From contig NZ_PJMX01000001.1 in NCBI RefSeq assembly GCF_002846415.1, positions 3,472,001 to 3,536,000 on the forward strand: a DNA stretch of 64,000 nt. The letters run 5' to 3'. Shown here one piece after another: positions 21,975 to 33,289 of this stretch (positions within the stretch are counted from its first letter, which is position 1; each line of letters begins with the position of its first letter). The notes under the pieces are model-generated. The model worked only from the letters and a program-made list of their open reading frames with translations. It did not search any database and had not been told where the DNA came from. The position numbers and the translations under genes were made by a program. The stretch comes from Streptomyces sp. TLI_146 (GTDB taxonomy: Bacteria; Actinomycetota; Actinomycetes; Streptomycetales; Streptomycetaceae).

Positions 21975-23110
21975 GGCCGCACCAGGGGGCGGAGGTCCTC
22001 GAACCGGCGGTCACCGATCCCATTGACCTCCCGCAGCTCGTCGACGGACCGGAATCCGCCGTGCTGGGCGCGGTAGTCGACGATGTGCTGGGCGAGTACG
22101 GGACCCACCCCCGGCAGGGCGTCCAGCTGATCCACCGTGGCGGAGCCCAGGCTGACCGGCGCCCCGCCCGCCCCGGCGCTCCCTCCACGACCGGCGACCG
22201 GAGCGGCGGCGCCCGGCACCGCGCCGGGCACGCCCACGACCACCTGCTCGCCGTCCATGAGCACCCTCGCCCGGTTGAGTCCGGTGACATCCACCCCGTC
22301 CCGTACTCCACCCGCCGCAGCCAGCGCGTCCGCGACCCGGGACCCCGGCGGCAGCCGGTGGATCCCCGGTCGCCGCACCTTGCCGCTGACGTCGACCACG
22401 ATGCCCCCGCTCGGAGACGGCCCGGGTGCCCCACTCACCCCGGCCACCGGCACCGGGCTCGGCGTCGGCCCCGGGCCGGGGCTCACCGTGTGAACGGGAG
22501 GCGCCGGTCCCGTCACCCTTTCCGGGGCGCGCACAGGCTCGGGCCGCCCCGCCCAGAAGTGCTGCACGGCGAACCCCACGGCCACGATCAGCACCACGCT
22601 CAGCGCGGCCAGGCTCCTCGGCGTGAGCCCGCACCGCACCTGCACCCACACCGGCAGCCGCTCCCACAGCGCCATCCAGACGTGGTCCCGCGCGCCCGGA
22701 AAGCCGGTTCCATCGGCCGGAGTCGACGGCGTCGACGACTTCGGGGCGGGCGCGGGCGGACTTGGCGGATCTGACGGGTAGGCCGGACCAGGCGGACCGG
22801 GTGGGTCTGGCGGATCAGGTCGCGGAGGCGCGGGTGAAGGCGCAGACAGGGGCGCGGGCGGACCAGTCGGCGCGGGCCCTGGGACCAGTGCGTGTGGATC
22901 AGTCGGCGCGGGCGCCGGGACCGGTGCGCGTGGATCAGTCGGCGCGGGCCCCGGGAGCAGTGCCTCCGCCCGCCGCCGCGCGGCCGTTCCCGCGGAGGCA
23001 CGGACCTGGGCGCCGCGTGCGCGACGGCCGTGACCATGGCGGGCACGGCCGTCCGAACCCGGTGCGCGGCCCGGCCCGCTCGTTGCGATGCGTGGTGATC
23101 GGATAGCCAT
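21971..23110 (-). CDS. comEA: ComEA-like DNA-binding membrane protein
   Basis: Protein of 379 aa. There is a long Pro/Ala-rich cytosolic N terminus, then one membrane helix (about 170-187, SLAALSVVLIVAVGFAVQHF), an SLBB domain (VDVSGKVRRPGIHRLPPGSR) and two helix-hairpin-helix motifs (LDALPGVGPVLAQHIVDYRA and VNGIGDRRFEDL) that bind DNA. The 120-residue Pro-rich N terminus is much longer than in classical ComEA and carries a 36-bp tandem repeat. Translationally coupled to comEC. Confidence 0.9.
   Translation of the reverse strand: MAIRSPRIATSGPGRAPGSDGRARHGHGRRARGAQVRASAGTAARRRAEALLPGPAPTDPRAPVPAPAPTDPHALVPGPAPTGPPAPLSAPSPAPPRPDPPDPPGPPGPAYPSDPPSPPAPAPKSSTPSTPADGTGFPGARDHVWMALWERLPVWVQVRCGLTPRSLAALSVVLIVAVGFAVQHFWAGRPEPVRAPERVTGPAPPVHTVSPGPGPTPSPVPVAGVSGAPGPSPSGGIVVDVSGKVRRPGIHRLPPGSRVADALAAAGGVRDGVDVTGLNRARVLMDGEQVVVGVPGAVPGAAAPVAGRGGSAGAGGAPVSLGSATVDQLDALPGVGPVLAQHIVDYRAQHGGFRSVDELREVNGIGDRRFEDLRPLVRP
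22855..22956. repeat. 36-bp in-frame tandem repeat in comEA
   Basis: Two near-identical 36-bp units (22885-22920 and 22921-22956) plus a degenerate one upstream. Each encodes 12 residues of the type PAPTDPHALVPG in the cytosolic linker of ComEA. Confidence 0.8.
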
Positions 23111-23253
23111 GCCACGACGGTAGGCAGCTCCGGCCGACCCCGCTGAGCAGGCTCAATTCCCGTGGATATCCCAGCGGTTGTGGATAACTCCGTCACTCGT
23201 ACGGGTAACTCGCACGGAGGGTGACTCGCACCGACTACACGTCCCCACCGCCC

Positions 23254-24099
23254 TCAGCGCGGCGAGACCACCGCGCCCAGCAACCCGGGCCCCGTGTGCG
23301 CCCCGATCACCGCGCCGACCTCGCTGACATGCAGGTCCGCGAGGCCCGGTACCCGCTCCCGCAGTCGTTCCGCGAGCGTCGCCGCGCGCTCGGGCGCGGC
23401 GAGGTGGTGCACGGCGATGTCCACCCGGCTCGTCCCGGCCCGCTCGACGACGATCTCCTCCAGCCGCGCGATGGCCTTGGAGGCGGTGCGCACCTTCTCC
23501 AGCATCTCGATGCGGCCGCCGTCCAGCTGGAGCAGCGGCTTGACCGCGAGCGCCGAACCGAGGAGTGCCTGGGCCGCCCCTATCCGGCCGCCCCGGCGCA
23601 GATAGTCGAGCGTGTCCACGTAGAAGAAGGCGGAAGTGCCCGCCGCGCGCTTCTCGGCCGCGGCCACCGCCTCGTCGAGCGTGCCGTCCGCCTCGGCCAC
23701 CTCCGCCGCCGCCAGCGCGCAGAAGCCGAGGGCCATCGCGACCATCCCGGTGTCCACCACCCGTACCGGCACCGGTGCGCCCTTCGCCGCCAGCACGGCG
23801 GCGTCGTAGGTCCCGGAGAACTCGGCCGACAGGTGCAGTGAGACGATCCCGGTGGCCCCGGCTTCGGCCGCGGCCCGATAGGCGGCGGCGAACACGTCGG
23901 GGCTGGGCCGCGAAGTGGTCACGGAGCGGCGTTTCTGCAGGGCCAGGGCGAGGGAACGGGCCGAGATCTCGGTGCCCTCCTCCAGCGCCTGGTCGCCGAG
24001 GACGACGGTCAGCGGCACCGCGGTGATGCCGTGCCGCTCCATCGTCTGCGGCGGCAGGTAGGCCGTTGAATCGGTGACGATCGCGACATGGCGGGACAT
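23254..24099 (-). CDS. DegV family fatty-acid-binding protein
   Basis: Protein of 281 aa. The two-domain DegV fold is shown by VAIVTDSTAYLPP at the N terminus, TSRPSPDVFAAAYRAAAEAG, SLHLSAEFSGTYDAA and DTLDYLRRGGRIG, which are the family signature segments. Members (FakB-like) bind a fatty acid and present it to FakA kinase. No FakA-like partner is adjacent in this window. Confidence 0.92.
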   Translation of the reverse strand: MSRHVAIVTDSTAYLPPQTMERHGITAVPLTVVLGDQALEEGTEISARSLALALQKRRSVTTSRPSPDVFAAAYRAAAEAGATGIVSLHLSAEFSGTYDAAVLAAKGAPVPVRVVDTGMVAMALGFCALAAAEVAEADGTLDEAVAAAEKRAAGTSAFFYVDTLDYLRRGGRIGAAQALLGSALAVKPLLQLDGGRIEMLEKVRTASKAIARLEEIVVERAGTSRVDIAVHHLAAPERAATLAERLRERVPGLADLHVSEVGAVIGAHTGPGLLGAVVSPR

Positions 24100-24261
24100 G
24101 AGCGGGAGGTTACCCGCCGGGGGCGCCGCACGGCAGCCCGGCCCCGGTCCAATGATCAGTTTGGACCCCCCTTGACCGGTTCGGACGCGCGCCCGTGCCC
24201 GGGCGACGGCTGGCCGTCACGAACCCCTGGGCCCAGTTCCCACAGGCCCTGGTCTTATGCC

Positions 24262-24984
24262 TCAGTTCGTCGTCTCCGGCTTGGCGGTCTTCTGCCACGG
24301 GTACGCGGGCGCGGGCCGCGCCGCCCTGATCGCCTGTGGGGCGTCCGCCGCCGTCCCGGCCGCCGGGTCGAAGGCCGAGCCGGTTATCCCGCCCGGCACG
24401 TCCGTGGGCGCATCCGCGGGCACCCCCGTGGTCGGCCCCTTCGTCGCCCAGTCCCGCAGCGCCCCCGACTCGACCTCGATCTCCGCGCTCAGCGCGGCCA
24501 GGTCGTCGTCGGCGAACTGCCGGGCCCGGTCGCGGGCCGCCCAGCGCAGCGAGTCCGCCGCGTGCGTGATCCGCTCCGTGCGCTCGCGCAGCTCCGGCAT
24601 CCGCCGGCCCACGCGCAGCTTGTCGGGCTCGCGCTCCAGGCGCTTGAGCTCGTCGTCCAGCTCGTGTCCATGGCCGCTCAGCCGCTCGAAGAGGCTCAGC
24701 GACTCCTTCAGGGACTCGTCCTGCTCCACGCGCGCGTGGAGCGCGTCCTGGGTGGCCCGCATCGAGGTGCGCAGCGAGAGCCGCAGCTGTGCGAGCTCAC
24801 CGGCCACACCGACCTGGCCCATGCTCTTGGCCCGGAGCGTGGTGTCCTCGACGGCCTTGCGGGCCTGCGTGACCGTGCGCTCCACTCCTCGCCTGGCGGC
24901 GCCGACCGCCTTCACCGCCAGGTACACGCCCAGCACGACGAAGGCGACGAACATCAGCGCCAGGATCGCGATCGCGGCTTCCAT
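24262..24984 (-). CDS. Membrane-anchored coiled-coil protein of unknown function
   Basis: Protein of 240 aa. One N-terminal membrane helix (residues 2-24, AAIAILALMFVAFVVLGVYL) is followed by a long charged helical region (about 30-160: RKAVEDTTLRAKSMGQVG, RLSGHGHELDDELKRLERE) typical of a coiled coil, and a disordered Pro/Ala-rich tail. ATG 24984 is chosen because GAGGGGA lies just upstream; an ORF from 25089 would add a non-hydrophobic 35-residue extension. It lies between leuS and the DegV gene on the same strand. Confidence 0.78.
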   Translation of the reverse strand: MEAAIAILALMFVAFVVLGVYLAVKAVGAARRGVERTVTQARKAVEDTTLRAKSMGQVGVAGELAQLRLSLRTSMRATQDALHARVEQDESLKESLSLFERLSGHGHELDDELKRLEREPDKLRVGRRMPELRERTERITHAADSLRWAARDRARQFADDDLAALSAEIEVESGALRDWATKGPTTGVPADAPTDVPGGITGSAFDPAAGTAADAPQAIRAARPAPAYPWQKTAKPETTN

Positions 24985-25156
24985 GAACGTCCCCTCGATG
25001 TCGGTCGGCTTCCCTCCCACCGTAAACGGAACGGGCAGGCTGGTGGTTCCCTGGGAACCCCCAACCTGCCCGTAGGGGAAACCCCCCACTACCGCTCGCC
25101 CGTCGCGCGGGAGCCGTCACACCGGGACGGTCACGCGCGAACTGTCACGGGAATCG

Positions 25157-28030
<2,874 letters not shown>

Positions 28031-28085
28031 GATTCCTGAAGCTCCATCGATCGTCTCTGCCAGCGGCTGCGACATTCACCAAACG

Positions 28086-28110
28086 AAAAAGCCCCTCGCA
28101 CAGGAGGGGA
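28086..28110 (-). terminator. Attenuator terminator in the leuS leader
   Basis: On the minus strand CCCCTC-N6-GAGGGG is followed by CTTTTT. It lies about 50 bp before the leuS start, between the leader peptide and the gene, so transcription must pass it to express leuS. Confidence 0.85.
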
Positions 28111-28111
28111 C

Positions 28112-28168
28112 GCCGCGCCGATTCCGACCGGCTCTCTTCATCGGTCGGGACTGATCAGCGCGGCTCGC
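28112..28168 (-). promoter_or_regulatory. Leader RNA hairpins between the leader peptide and the terminator
   Basis: A perfect 7-bp stem CCGACCG ... CGGTCGG (28124-28148) is nested in a second pairing of GCCGCGC (end of the leader peptide) with GCGCGGC (just before the terminator). Translation over the leader peptide would disrupt the outer pairing. No segment clearly sequesters the terminator arm, so the switching mechanism is not shown by inspection. Confidence 0.55.
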
Positions 28169-28193
28169 TAAGCAGAAGGCGTACGGCACGCAT
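28155..28193 (-). CDS. Candidate leucine leader peptide (leuS attenuator)
   Basis: A 12-codon open frame, MRAVRLLLSEPR then TGA, holds three consecutive leucine codons CTT CTG CTT; CTT is rare in GC-rich genomes. A -10-like TACCCT at 28205-28200 would put the transcript start at or next to the A of the ATG, giving a leaderless message. A nested hairpin and a T-tailed terminator follow before leuS. All parts of a classical amino-acid attenuator are present in the correct order; function is inferred. Confidence 0.65.
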   Translation of the reverse strand: MRAVRLLLSEPR

Positions 28194-28441
28194 GGCGTCA
28201 GGGTACCGCAGGCCCCACACGGCCCGCACTGAGCGTTCACGAGGGCACACGCGGAGGGTTCACAGAGCCCCTACGGAGAGTGCGCGAGGCGCTCCAACGA
28301 GCTCAGCCGACAGAGGTTACTCCGCGTACCGACCTCTTCTGACCTCTTCTGGGGCAACCAATCAAACGCCGTACTGCTTGGTATGAGGCGACCTAGCATG
28401 CGGCCACGGGACCACTTTGCTGAACGTTTCGGAGTTGCCCC

Positions 28442-29812
28442 ATGAACCCTCACAGTCCCCGCTCCACCCCGACACTGAAAATCCCGTCCCTGAAGGGACG
28501 GGCGAAAGGAGGAGCGTCCGGCGCGCTCCTGGTCGCCTCGGCGGTGCTCATACCGGTGCTGGCCGCCACGACCGGCGGCGGTTTCCGTGCCGCGCTGGAC
28601 TTCACCACCGGCGTCCTGTCGCTGGTCTGCCTGACCTCGTCGGTCGTCTGGGGCCTGCTCGCCACCGACCGGCTGCTGATGACGACGCGCCACCGGCTCG
28701 TCGCCCAGGCCGTGCACCGCGCGACCGCCGTGTCCTCGATCGGCTTCCTGCTGGTGCACATCACCGTCAAGATCGCGGTCGGTCATGTGGGCCTGCTCGG
28801 CGCCCTGGTGCCCTTCGGACTCGGCGTCACCGGCTCGGACGGCCTGATCGGCCTCGGCTCGCTCGCCGCCGTCCTGATGGTCGTCACGGCCGCCACCGGC
28901 GCGCTGCGCAGCGCCTTCGCCAACCCGGACCGCGTCGCGGGCCACTGGCGCTCGGTGCACATGCTGGCCTACCCGGCCTGGTGCTTCGCTCTCGTCCACG
29001 GCCTGTACGCGGGCCGTCAGGCGGCCGGCTGGGTCGTCACGCTGTACAGCCTCTCGCTGGCCGGTGTGGCCGGCGCCCTCGTCGTCCGCTCGCTGCCGCG
29101 CCCGGTGCGCCGCCGCATCACCCGGTGGCTCGCGCCGCTCCTCGCGCGCGTGGAGACGGCCCAGGCGATCGCCCCGGACGCCTCCACCCCCCAGGCGCAC
29201 CCGGCCGACCCCGCCTCCCCCCGCTACGAGGCGCCCGCACCGCATCCGTACCCGACGGACGCGTTCGCGACCGACCGCTTCACCGCCGAGCGCGAGACGA
29301 CCCACCCGCTCCCGGCCGACCCGTACGAGACCCAGGCGCTCTACGGGACGGAGCCGCCGCGTGCCGTGCCCGGGCCGACCCCCGCCCCCGGCATCTCGGC
29401 CGCCTACCGCGCGGTCTCCCTGGCCCCCGCCCCGCCCCAGTACGCCCCGAGCTGGCCGACGCCCACCCCGCGTCCGCCGGAGAACATGCCGCTCCAGGAG
29501 AGCGGCTTCGCGGACCTCGGCGCCAACGACCTCGGCGGCACGCCCTACAGCGGCACGGACTACAGCGGCGCCGACTACGACAGTGCCGGCTTCGCGGGGA
29601 CGGACCTCAACGGGGCGGACCCCGGCCGCGCGGCCTACGGGGGCTTCGACGAGACCGCACCGCTGCCCACCGTCCCCTACGGGGACAGCGGGGCCGCCTT
29701 CGAGGCCCCCGGGCCCGGCGCGCCGCAGCCCGAACCCTTCACCCAGCCCAGCCCGTTCCACCAGCCCGTCGCCGGTGAGCCCTGGAACAGCACCGCAGGA
29801 GACCGCCCGTGA
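28442..29812 (+). CDS. Ferric-reductase-like heme-binding membrane protein with repetitive tail
   Basis: Protein of 456 aa. Residues 25-225 hold about six membrane helices with two His pairs (H92/H106 and H173/H186, spacing 14 and 13), as in b-type heme ferric-reductase-like transmembrane proteins. Residues 230-456 are a disordered Pro/Ala-rich tail with tandem (G/A)xDxxGAD motifs (GTDYSGADYDSAGFAGTDLN), probably cytosolic. The stop overlaps the GTG of the next gene by 4 bp, so the two are coupled. Likely role is transfer of electrons across the membrane together with the NuoF-like partner. Confidence 0.78.
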   Translation: MNPHSPRSTPTLKIPSLKGRAKGGASGALLVASAVLIPVLAATTGGGFRAALDFTTGVLSLVCLTSSVVWGLLATDRLLMTTRHRLVAQAVHRATAVSSIGFLLVHITVKIAVGHVGLLGALVPFGLGVTGSDGLIGLGSLAAVLMVVTAATGALRSAFANPDRVAGHWRSVHMLAYPAWCFALVHGLYAGRQAAGWVVTLYSLSLAGVAGALVVRSLPRPVRRRITRWLAPLLARVETAQAIAPDASTPQAHPADPASPRYEAPAPHPYPTDAFATDRFTAERETTHPLPADPYETQALYGTEPPRAVPGPTPAPGISAAYRAVSLAPAPPQYAPSWPTPTPRPPENMPLQESGFADLGANDLGGTPYSGTDYSGADYDSAGFAGTDLNGADPGRAAYGGFDETAPLPTVPYGDSGAAFEAPGPGAPQPEPFTQPSPFHQPVAGEPWNSTAGDRP

Positions 29813-31377
29813 ACGCGCCACTGCCCGACGTCCCCGAGGTGCGGGTCGTCGGACTCCCGCAACTGACCGCGGGGTTCGACCTCGTCGAGCGCCTCGGCCT
29901 CGACATGCACCTGAAGGTGCACGGCCCGCTGGAGCCGGTGCCCGGCGAGCAGCTGGCCCAGCTCGCCGAGGACATCTCGCTCAACGGGCGCGGCGGCGCC
30001 GGGTTCCCGTTCGCCCGCAAGCTGCGGGCGGTCGCCAAGTCCGCGATACGCCGGGGGGTGCGCCCGGTCGTGGTGGTCAACGCGAGCGAGGGAGAGCCCG
30101 CCTGCCGCAAGGACACGGTCCTGGTGAACCGGGCGCCCCATCTGGTCCTGGACGGCGCTCTGCTGGCCGCTGAGGCCCTGGGCGCCCGCACCCTGGTGGT
30201 CGCCGTCACCCGGGACTCCACGGAGGCCTCGATCCGCGCGGCCTTCGCCGAGCGGGGTCTGGCCGACCGGCGCGGGCCCGCGCTGCGCGCGCGCGTGGTG
30301 CGCACTCCGGAGCGGATGGTCTCCGGCGAGGCCTCGTCCGTGATCCGGGCGGCGGGCGGCGGGCCCGCGATGCCGCCGGGCCGCAAGGTGCGTGCCTCGG
30401 ACACCGGCATCGGGGGCGCGCCGACGCTGCTGTCCAACGCGGAGACGTACGCGCAGCTCGCGGTGGCCGCCCGGGTCGGCCCGCGCAGATACAGCCACTC
30501 CGGGCTGCCCACCGAGCCCGGCACGGTCCTGCTGACGCTCTCCGGGGCGGTGGCCCGCCCGATGGTGGTGGAGGTGCCGACGGGCGTGCCGCTGCGGTAC
30601 GTGCTCCAGCTGGCCGGGGCGCCGCCGGTGCCCCAGGGCGTGCTGACCGGCGGCTACCACGGGAGCTGGCTGGACGCGGCGGCCGCGCACGACGCCGTGA
30701 TCTCGCGGGAGTCCCTCGCCGCGCTCGGCGGCGCGCTCGGCGCGGGCGCGATCCTGCCGATCGGGCCGGAGACGTGTCCGCTGGGCGAGGCGCTGCGGAT
30801 CGCCAACTGGCTGGCGGCCGAGACCTCCGGCCAGTGCGGCCCGTGCCGGCTCGGGCTGCCGGCCGCGGCGGGCGGCCTCGCGGACGTCATGAACGGCGGC
30901 GGCCCGGCCGCCCTGGAGGCCCTGCGCGAGGTGACGGGCGCCGTCAAGGGGCGCGGCGCCTGCAAGCACCCGGACGGCTCGGCCCGCTTCCTGACGTCCA
31001 CCGTCAACGCGTTCACCGACGATCTGGCGGCGCACGTCCTGGGCGGCGGCTGCGGCCGCCCCACGCTGGGCCTGCTGCCGCTGCCGGGCGACGGCTACCA
31101 GGAGGAGGGCATCCCCAGCGGCGAGAAGGTGCTGGTCGACTGGACGCTGTGCGAGGGGCACGGGCTGTGCGCGGACCTCATCCCGGAGCTGATCCGGCTG
31201 GGCGCCGACGGCTACCCGGCGGTGGCGGACGCGACCGTCCCGATGCATCTGCGGGGGCGCGCGCAGCGGGCGGTGCGCCGGTGCCCCGCGCTGGCGCTGC
31301 GGATCGAGGGGGCGCCCGCCGAGATGCCCGCGCTGACCGCGCCGGCCCGCAAGGCCCTGGGCAGCGGCCGCGGTTGA
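29809..31377 (+). CDS. NuoF-like flavin/iron-sulfur oxidoreductase fused to a ferredoxin domain
   Basis: Protein of 522 aa. It has the NuoF-type FMN/NADH region (NGRGGAGFPFARKL, residues 60-72; NASEGEPACRKD, 91-102), SLBB-like and iron-sulfur segments (C343, C346, C385), and a C-terminal ferredoxin-like domain with C448, C454 and C492-Pro, the three-cysteine pattern of [3Fe-4S] ferredoxins. The first cysteine of the usual NuoF ESCGxCxPC motif is serine here (S340). GTG start overlaps the upstream membrane heme protein gene. Proposed soluble electron donor to or acceptor from that protein. Confidence 0.8.
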   Translation: MNAPLPDVPEVRVVGLPQLTAGFDLVERLGLDMHLKVHGPLEPVPGEQLAQLAEDISLNGRGGAGFPFARKLRAVAKSAIRRGVRPVVVVNASEGEPACRKDTVLVNRAPHLVLDGALLAAEALGARTLVVAVTRDSTEASIRAAFAERGLADRRGPALRARVVRTPERMVSGEASSVIRAAGGGPAMPPGRKVRASDTGIGGAPTLLSNAETYAQLAVAARVGPRRYSHSGLPTEPGTVLLTLSGAVARPMVVEVPTGVPLRYVLQLAGAPPVPQGVLTGGYHGSWLDAAAAHDAVISRESLAALGGALGAGAILPIGPETCPLGEALRIANWLAAETSGQCGPCRLGLPAAAGGLADVMNGGGPAALEALREVTGAVKGRGACKHPDGSARFLTSTVNAFTDDLAAHVLGGGCGRPTLGLLPLPGDGYQEEGIPSGEKVLVDWTLCEGHGLCADLIPELIRLGADGYPAVADATVPMHLRGRAQRAVRRCPALALRIEGAPAEMPALTAPARKALGSGRG

Positions 31378-31399
31378 CCCGCTGAGCCGTGACGGCAAG

Positions 31400-31430
31400 A
31401 AGGCGGCCACCCGGATCGGGTGGCCGCCTT
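31400..31430. terminator. Bidirectional terminator between the NuoF-like gene and tRNA-Ala
   Basis: Perfect 13-bp stem AAGGCGGCCACCC ... GGGTGGCCGCCTT with TTC/T-rich flanks on both strands. It serves the upstream plus-strand operon and the minus-strand tRNA. Confidence 0.85.
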
Positions 31431-31438
31431 CTTTACTG

Positions 31439-31511
31439 TGGAGCTAAGGAGAATTGAACTCCTGACCTCCTGCATGCCATGCAGGCGCTCTACCAACTGA
31501 GCTATAGCCCC
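31439..31511 (-). tRNA. tRNA-Ala (anticodon GGC), copy 1
   Basis: 73-nt cloverleaf: acceptor GGGGCTA/TAGCTCC with one G-T pair, D arm AGCTCAGTTGGTAGAGC, anticodon arm CCTGC-ATGGCAT-GCAGG giving anticodon GGC, T arm AGGAGTTCAATTCTCCT, discriminator A. CCA is not encoded. It is identical to the copy at 35862-35934. Confidence 0.95.
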
Positions 31512-31628
31512 TTGCTTTGTTCGCCGCCCGGTTTCCCCCGGCGACATCGAGAACATTACACGGTCCCCCCGGCACTCCACCAAATCGATTGCCGTTCTGT
31601 ACGGACAGGGCCGGTAACGTCCCCTTTC

Positions 31629-32852
31629 GTGACCGTGAACGTGCTCGCGCAGACCGCCGCCCGTCTCACCCCCGTCCGCCGCCCCGTGGCGCTCGCCGCC
31701 GCGGCCTGCCTGCTCTCGTTCGCCGTCTTCTGGGTCGCCCAGCGGGCCGCCGGGGTGTCGATGATCGACCTGATGGTCTACCGGGCGGAGGGAGGAACCG
31801 TACGGGCCGGGGCGGATCTGTACGAGATGCGCGCCACGCGCGCGAGGCTGCCCACCACCTACCCGCCGTTCGCCGCGCTGCTGTTCACCCCGCTGACGCT
31901 GCTGGGCGTGCCCGAGATGCGCACGCTCGCCACGATGGCGAACCTCGCCCTCCTTGTCGCGCTCGCCCACCTCTCGCTGCGGCTGGCGGGGCGGGAGCGG
32001 CCGGGGGCCGCGCTGTGGGTGGCGGCGCTCGCGGTGTGGTGCGAGCCGGTGTGGACGACCCTGCGCTACGGCCAGATCAATCTGCTGCTCGCGGTCGCCG
32101 TCCTGTGGGATCTGACCCGGCGGGCGGGCCACCGGGGGGCGGGCGCGGGCATCGGCCTCGCGGCCGCGGTGAAGCTCACACCGGCGCTGTTCGCGCTGTT
32201 CCTGCTGCTCACCGGTCTCGTACGCGCGCGTGGAGCGGGTGCGAACCCGTGGCTGCGGCAGGCGGCGACGGCGCTGGCGGTGTTCGCCGGGGCGACGCTG
32301 GCGACCGCCGTCGCGCTGCCCGCCGACTCGCGCCGGTTCTGGACGTCGACGGTCTTCGAGACGAGCCGGGTCGGCCACGCCGAGGACACCGCGAACCAGT
32401 CGCTGCGCGGAGTGCTGGCCCGGCTGCTGCACACCGGCGCCCCGGGTGCCTGGTGGACGGCGGCCGCGGCCCTCACGGCGGTGCTCGGCCTGTATGCGGC
32501 GGTCCGGGCCGAGCTGCGCGGCGAGCGGGCCCGGGCGGTGCTGTGCTGCGCGGCCACGGCGCTCCTGGTGAGCCCGGTCTCCTGGTCGCACCACTGGGTG
32601 TGGTGCGTGCCCGGGCTCGTGCTGCTCGGGGCCCACCGGGTCCGCGGGGCACTCGCCGCCCTGGTCTTCGGCTCGTACGCCCTGTGGTGGGTGCCCCACG
32701 GGGCGGACCGCCCCGAACTAGCCCAGAACGGGCTGCAGATGGCGCTCTCGGCGCTCTATCCGCTGGCCGGGGCCGCCTTCGTGGCGGCGGTGGCGCTCGG
32801 GCCGCGGCGGGCGGCGCCGCTCAGGCCGTGGCGAAGGAGTAGAACCTCTTGA
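31629..32852 (+). CDS. GT87-family membrane glycosyltransferase (mannosyltransferase-like)
   Basis: Polytopic membrane protein of 407 aa. The first loop carries the acidic residue MIDLMVYRAEG followed by LPTTYPPFAALLFTPL, the pattern of GT87/DUF2029 polyprenyl-phosphate-mannose-dependent mannosyltransferases. Many membrane helices follow, with RYGQINLLLAVAVLWDL and KLTPALFALFLLL, also typical. GTG 31629 is chosen because the more upstream in-frame ATG lies inside the tRNA gene. Acceptor unknown; likely adds mannose to an extracytoplasmic glycan or protein. Confidence 0.85.
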   Translation: MTVNVLAQTAARLTPVRRPVALAAAACLLSFAVFWVAQRAAGVSMIDLMVYRAEGGTVRAGADLYEMRATRARLPTTYPPFAALLFTPLTLLGVPEMRTLATMANLALLVALAHLSLRLAGRERPGAALWVAALAVWCEPVWTTLRYGQINLLLAVAVLWDLTRRAGHRGAGAGIGLAAAVKLTPALFALFLLLTGLVRARGAGANPWLRQAATALAVFAGATLATAVALPADSRRFWTSTVFETSRVGHAEDTANQSLRGVLARLLHTGAPGAWWTAAAALTAVLGLYAAVRAELRGERARAVLCCAATALLVSPVSWSHHWVWCVPGLVLLGAHRVRGALAALVFGSYALWWVPHGADRPELAQNGLQMALSALYPLAGAAFVAAVALGPRRAAPLRPWRRSRTS

Positions 32853-33054
32853 GGGTGCAGTGCGCCTCCAGGAGACGGCCGTAGATCGGCTCCCCCTCCA
32901 GCTCCCGGTAGGTCTCGATGGGGTCGCCTTTTATGATCAGCGCCCGCGCGCATTCCTCGCACCAGTACTGGTAGTCGGCGTTGACCGGTTCCATGTCCCG
33001 GACGATCGGCGTACCGCTGCCGCACCAGTCGCACTTCCGCCTGTGTGCACCCAT
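32821..33054 (-). CDS. Small zinc-finger-like protein (77 aa)
   Basis: Protein of 77 aa. A likely zinc site is formed by CDWCG near the N terminus and CEEC about 25 residues later (YQYWCEECARAL), with histidine/cysteine in the tail (AHCTLKRF). It starts 1 nt after the stop of the 53-aa zinc-ribbon gene, so the two form a mini-operon. It overlaps the end of the convergent glycosyltransferase gene by 32 bp. Function unknown. Confidence 0.78.
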   Translation of the reverse strand: MGAHRRKCDWCGSGTPIVRDMEPVNADYQYWCEECARALIIKGDPIETYRELEGEPIYGRLLEAHCTLKRFYSFATA

Positions 33055-33055
33055 C

Positions 33056-33217
33056 TCAGCTCCAGCTGTGGCCGCAGGCCGTGCACACGTAGGAGACGCC
33101 GCCGCTGTCGCCGAGCATCTGCGCCACACGGGAGGAACCGCAGGAAGGACAGCTGATCCGGGTCGCTGTCCGCGGCGCACCGGACAGGTCCGGGATGTCG
33201 TCGCGGCTCGTAGGCAT
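33056..33217 (-). CDS. Tiny zinc-ribbon protein (53 aa)
   Basis: Translation: ATG 33217 gives MPTSRDDIPDLSG and ends with a TFIIS/RpoM-like ribbon CPSCGSSR ... VCTACGHSWS, two CxxC knuckles about 20 residues apart. Its stop and the next start are 1 nt apart. The C-terminal fold resembles the zinc ribbons of RNA-polymerase-associated and nuclease-associated proteins; the partner is unknown. Confidence 0.8.
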   Translation of the reverse strand: MPTSRDDIPDLSGAPRTATRISCPSCGSSRVAQMLGDSGGVSYVCTACGHSWS

Positions 33218-33289
33218 CGCGGTCTCCCTCCCGTTCGGTCCGTCGTCCCCCTCCGGCCGTCACGATTCTGCCATGGTCGCGCAAGAGGG

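Noticed and set aside
28080..28210. T-box riboswitch upstream of leuS
   Set aside because: No T-box sequence or specifier loop was seen; the leucine leader peptide and terminator explain the region better.
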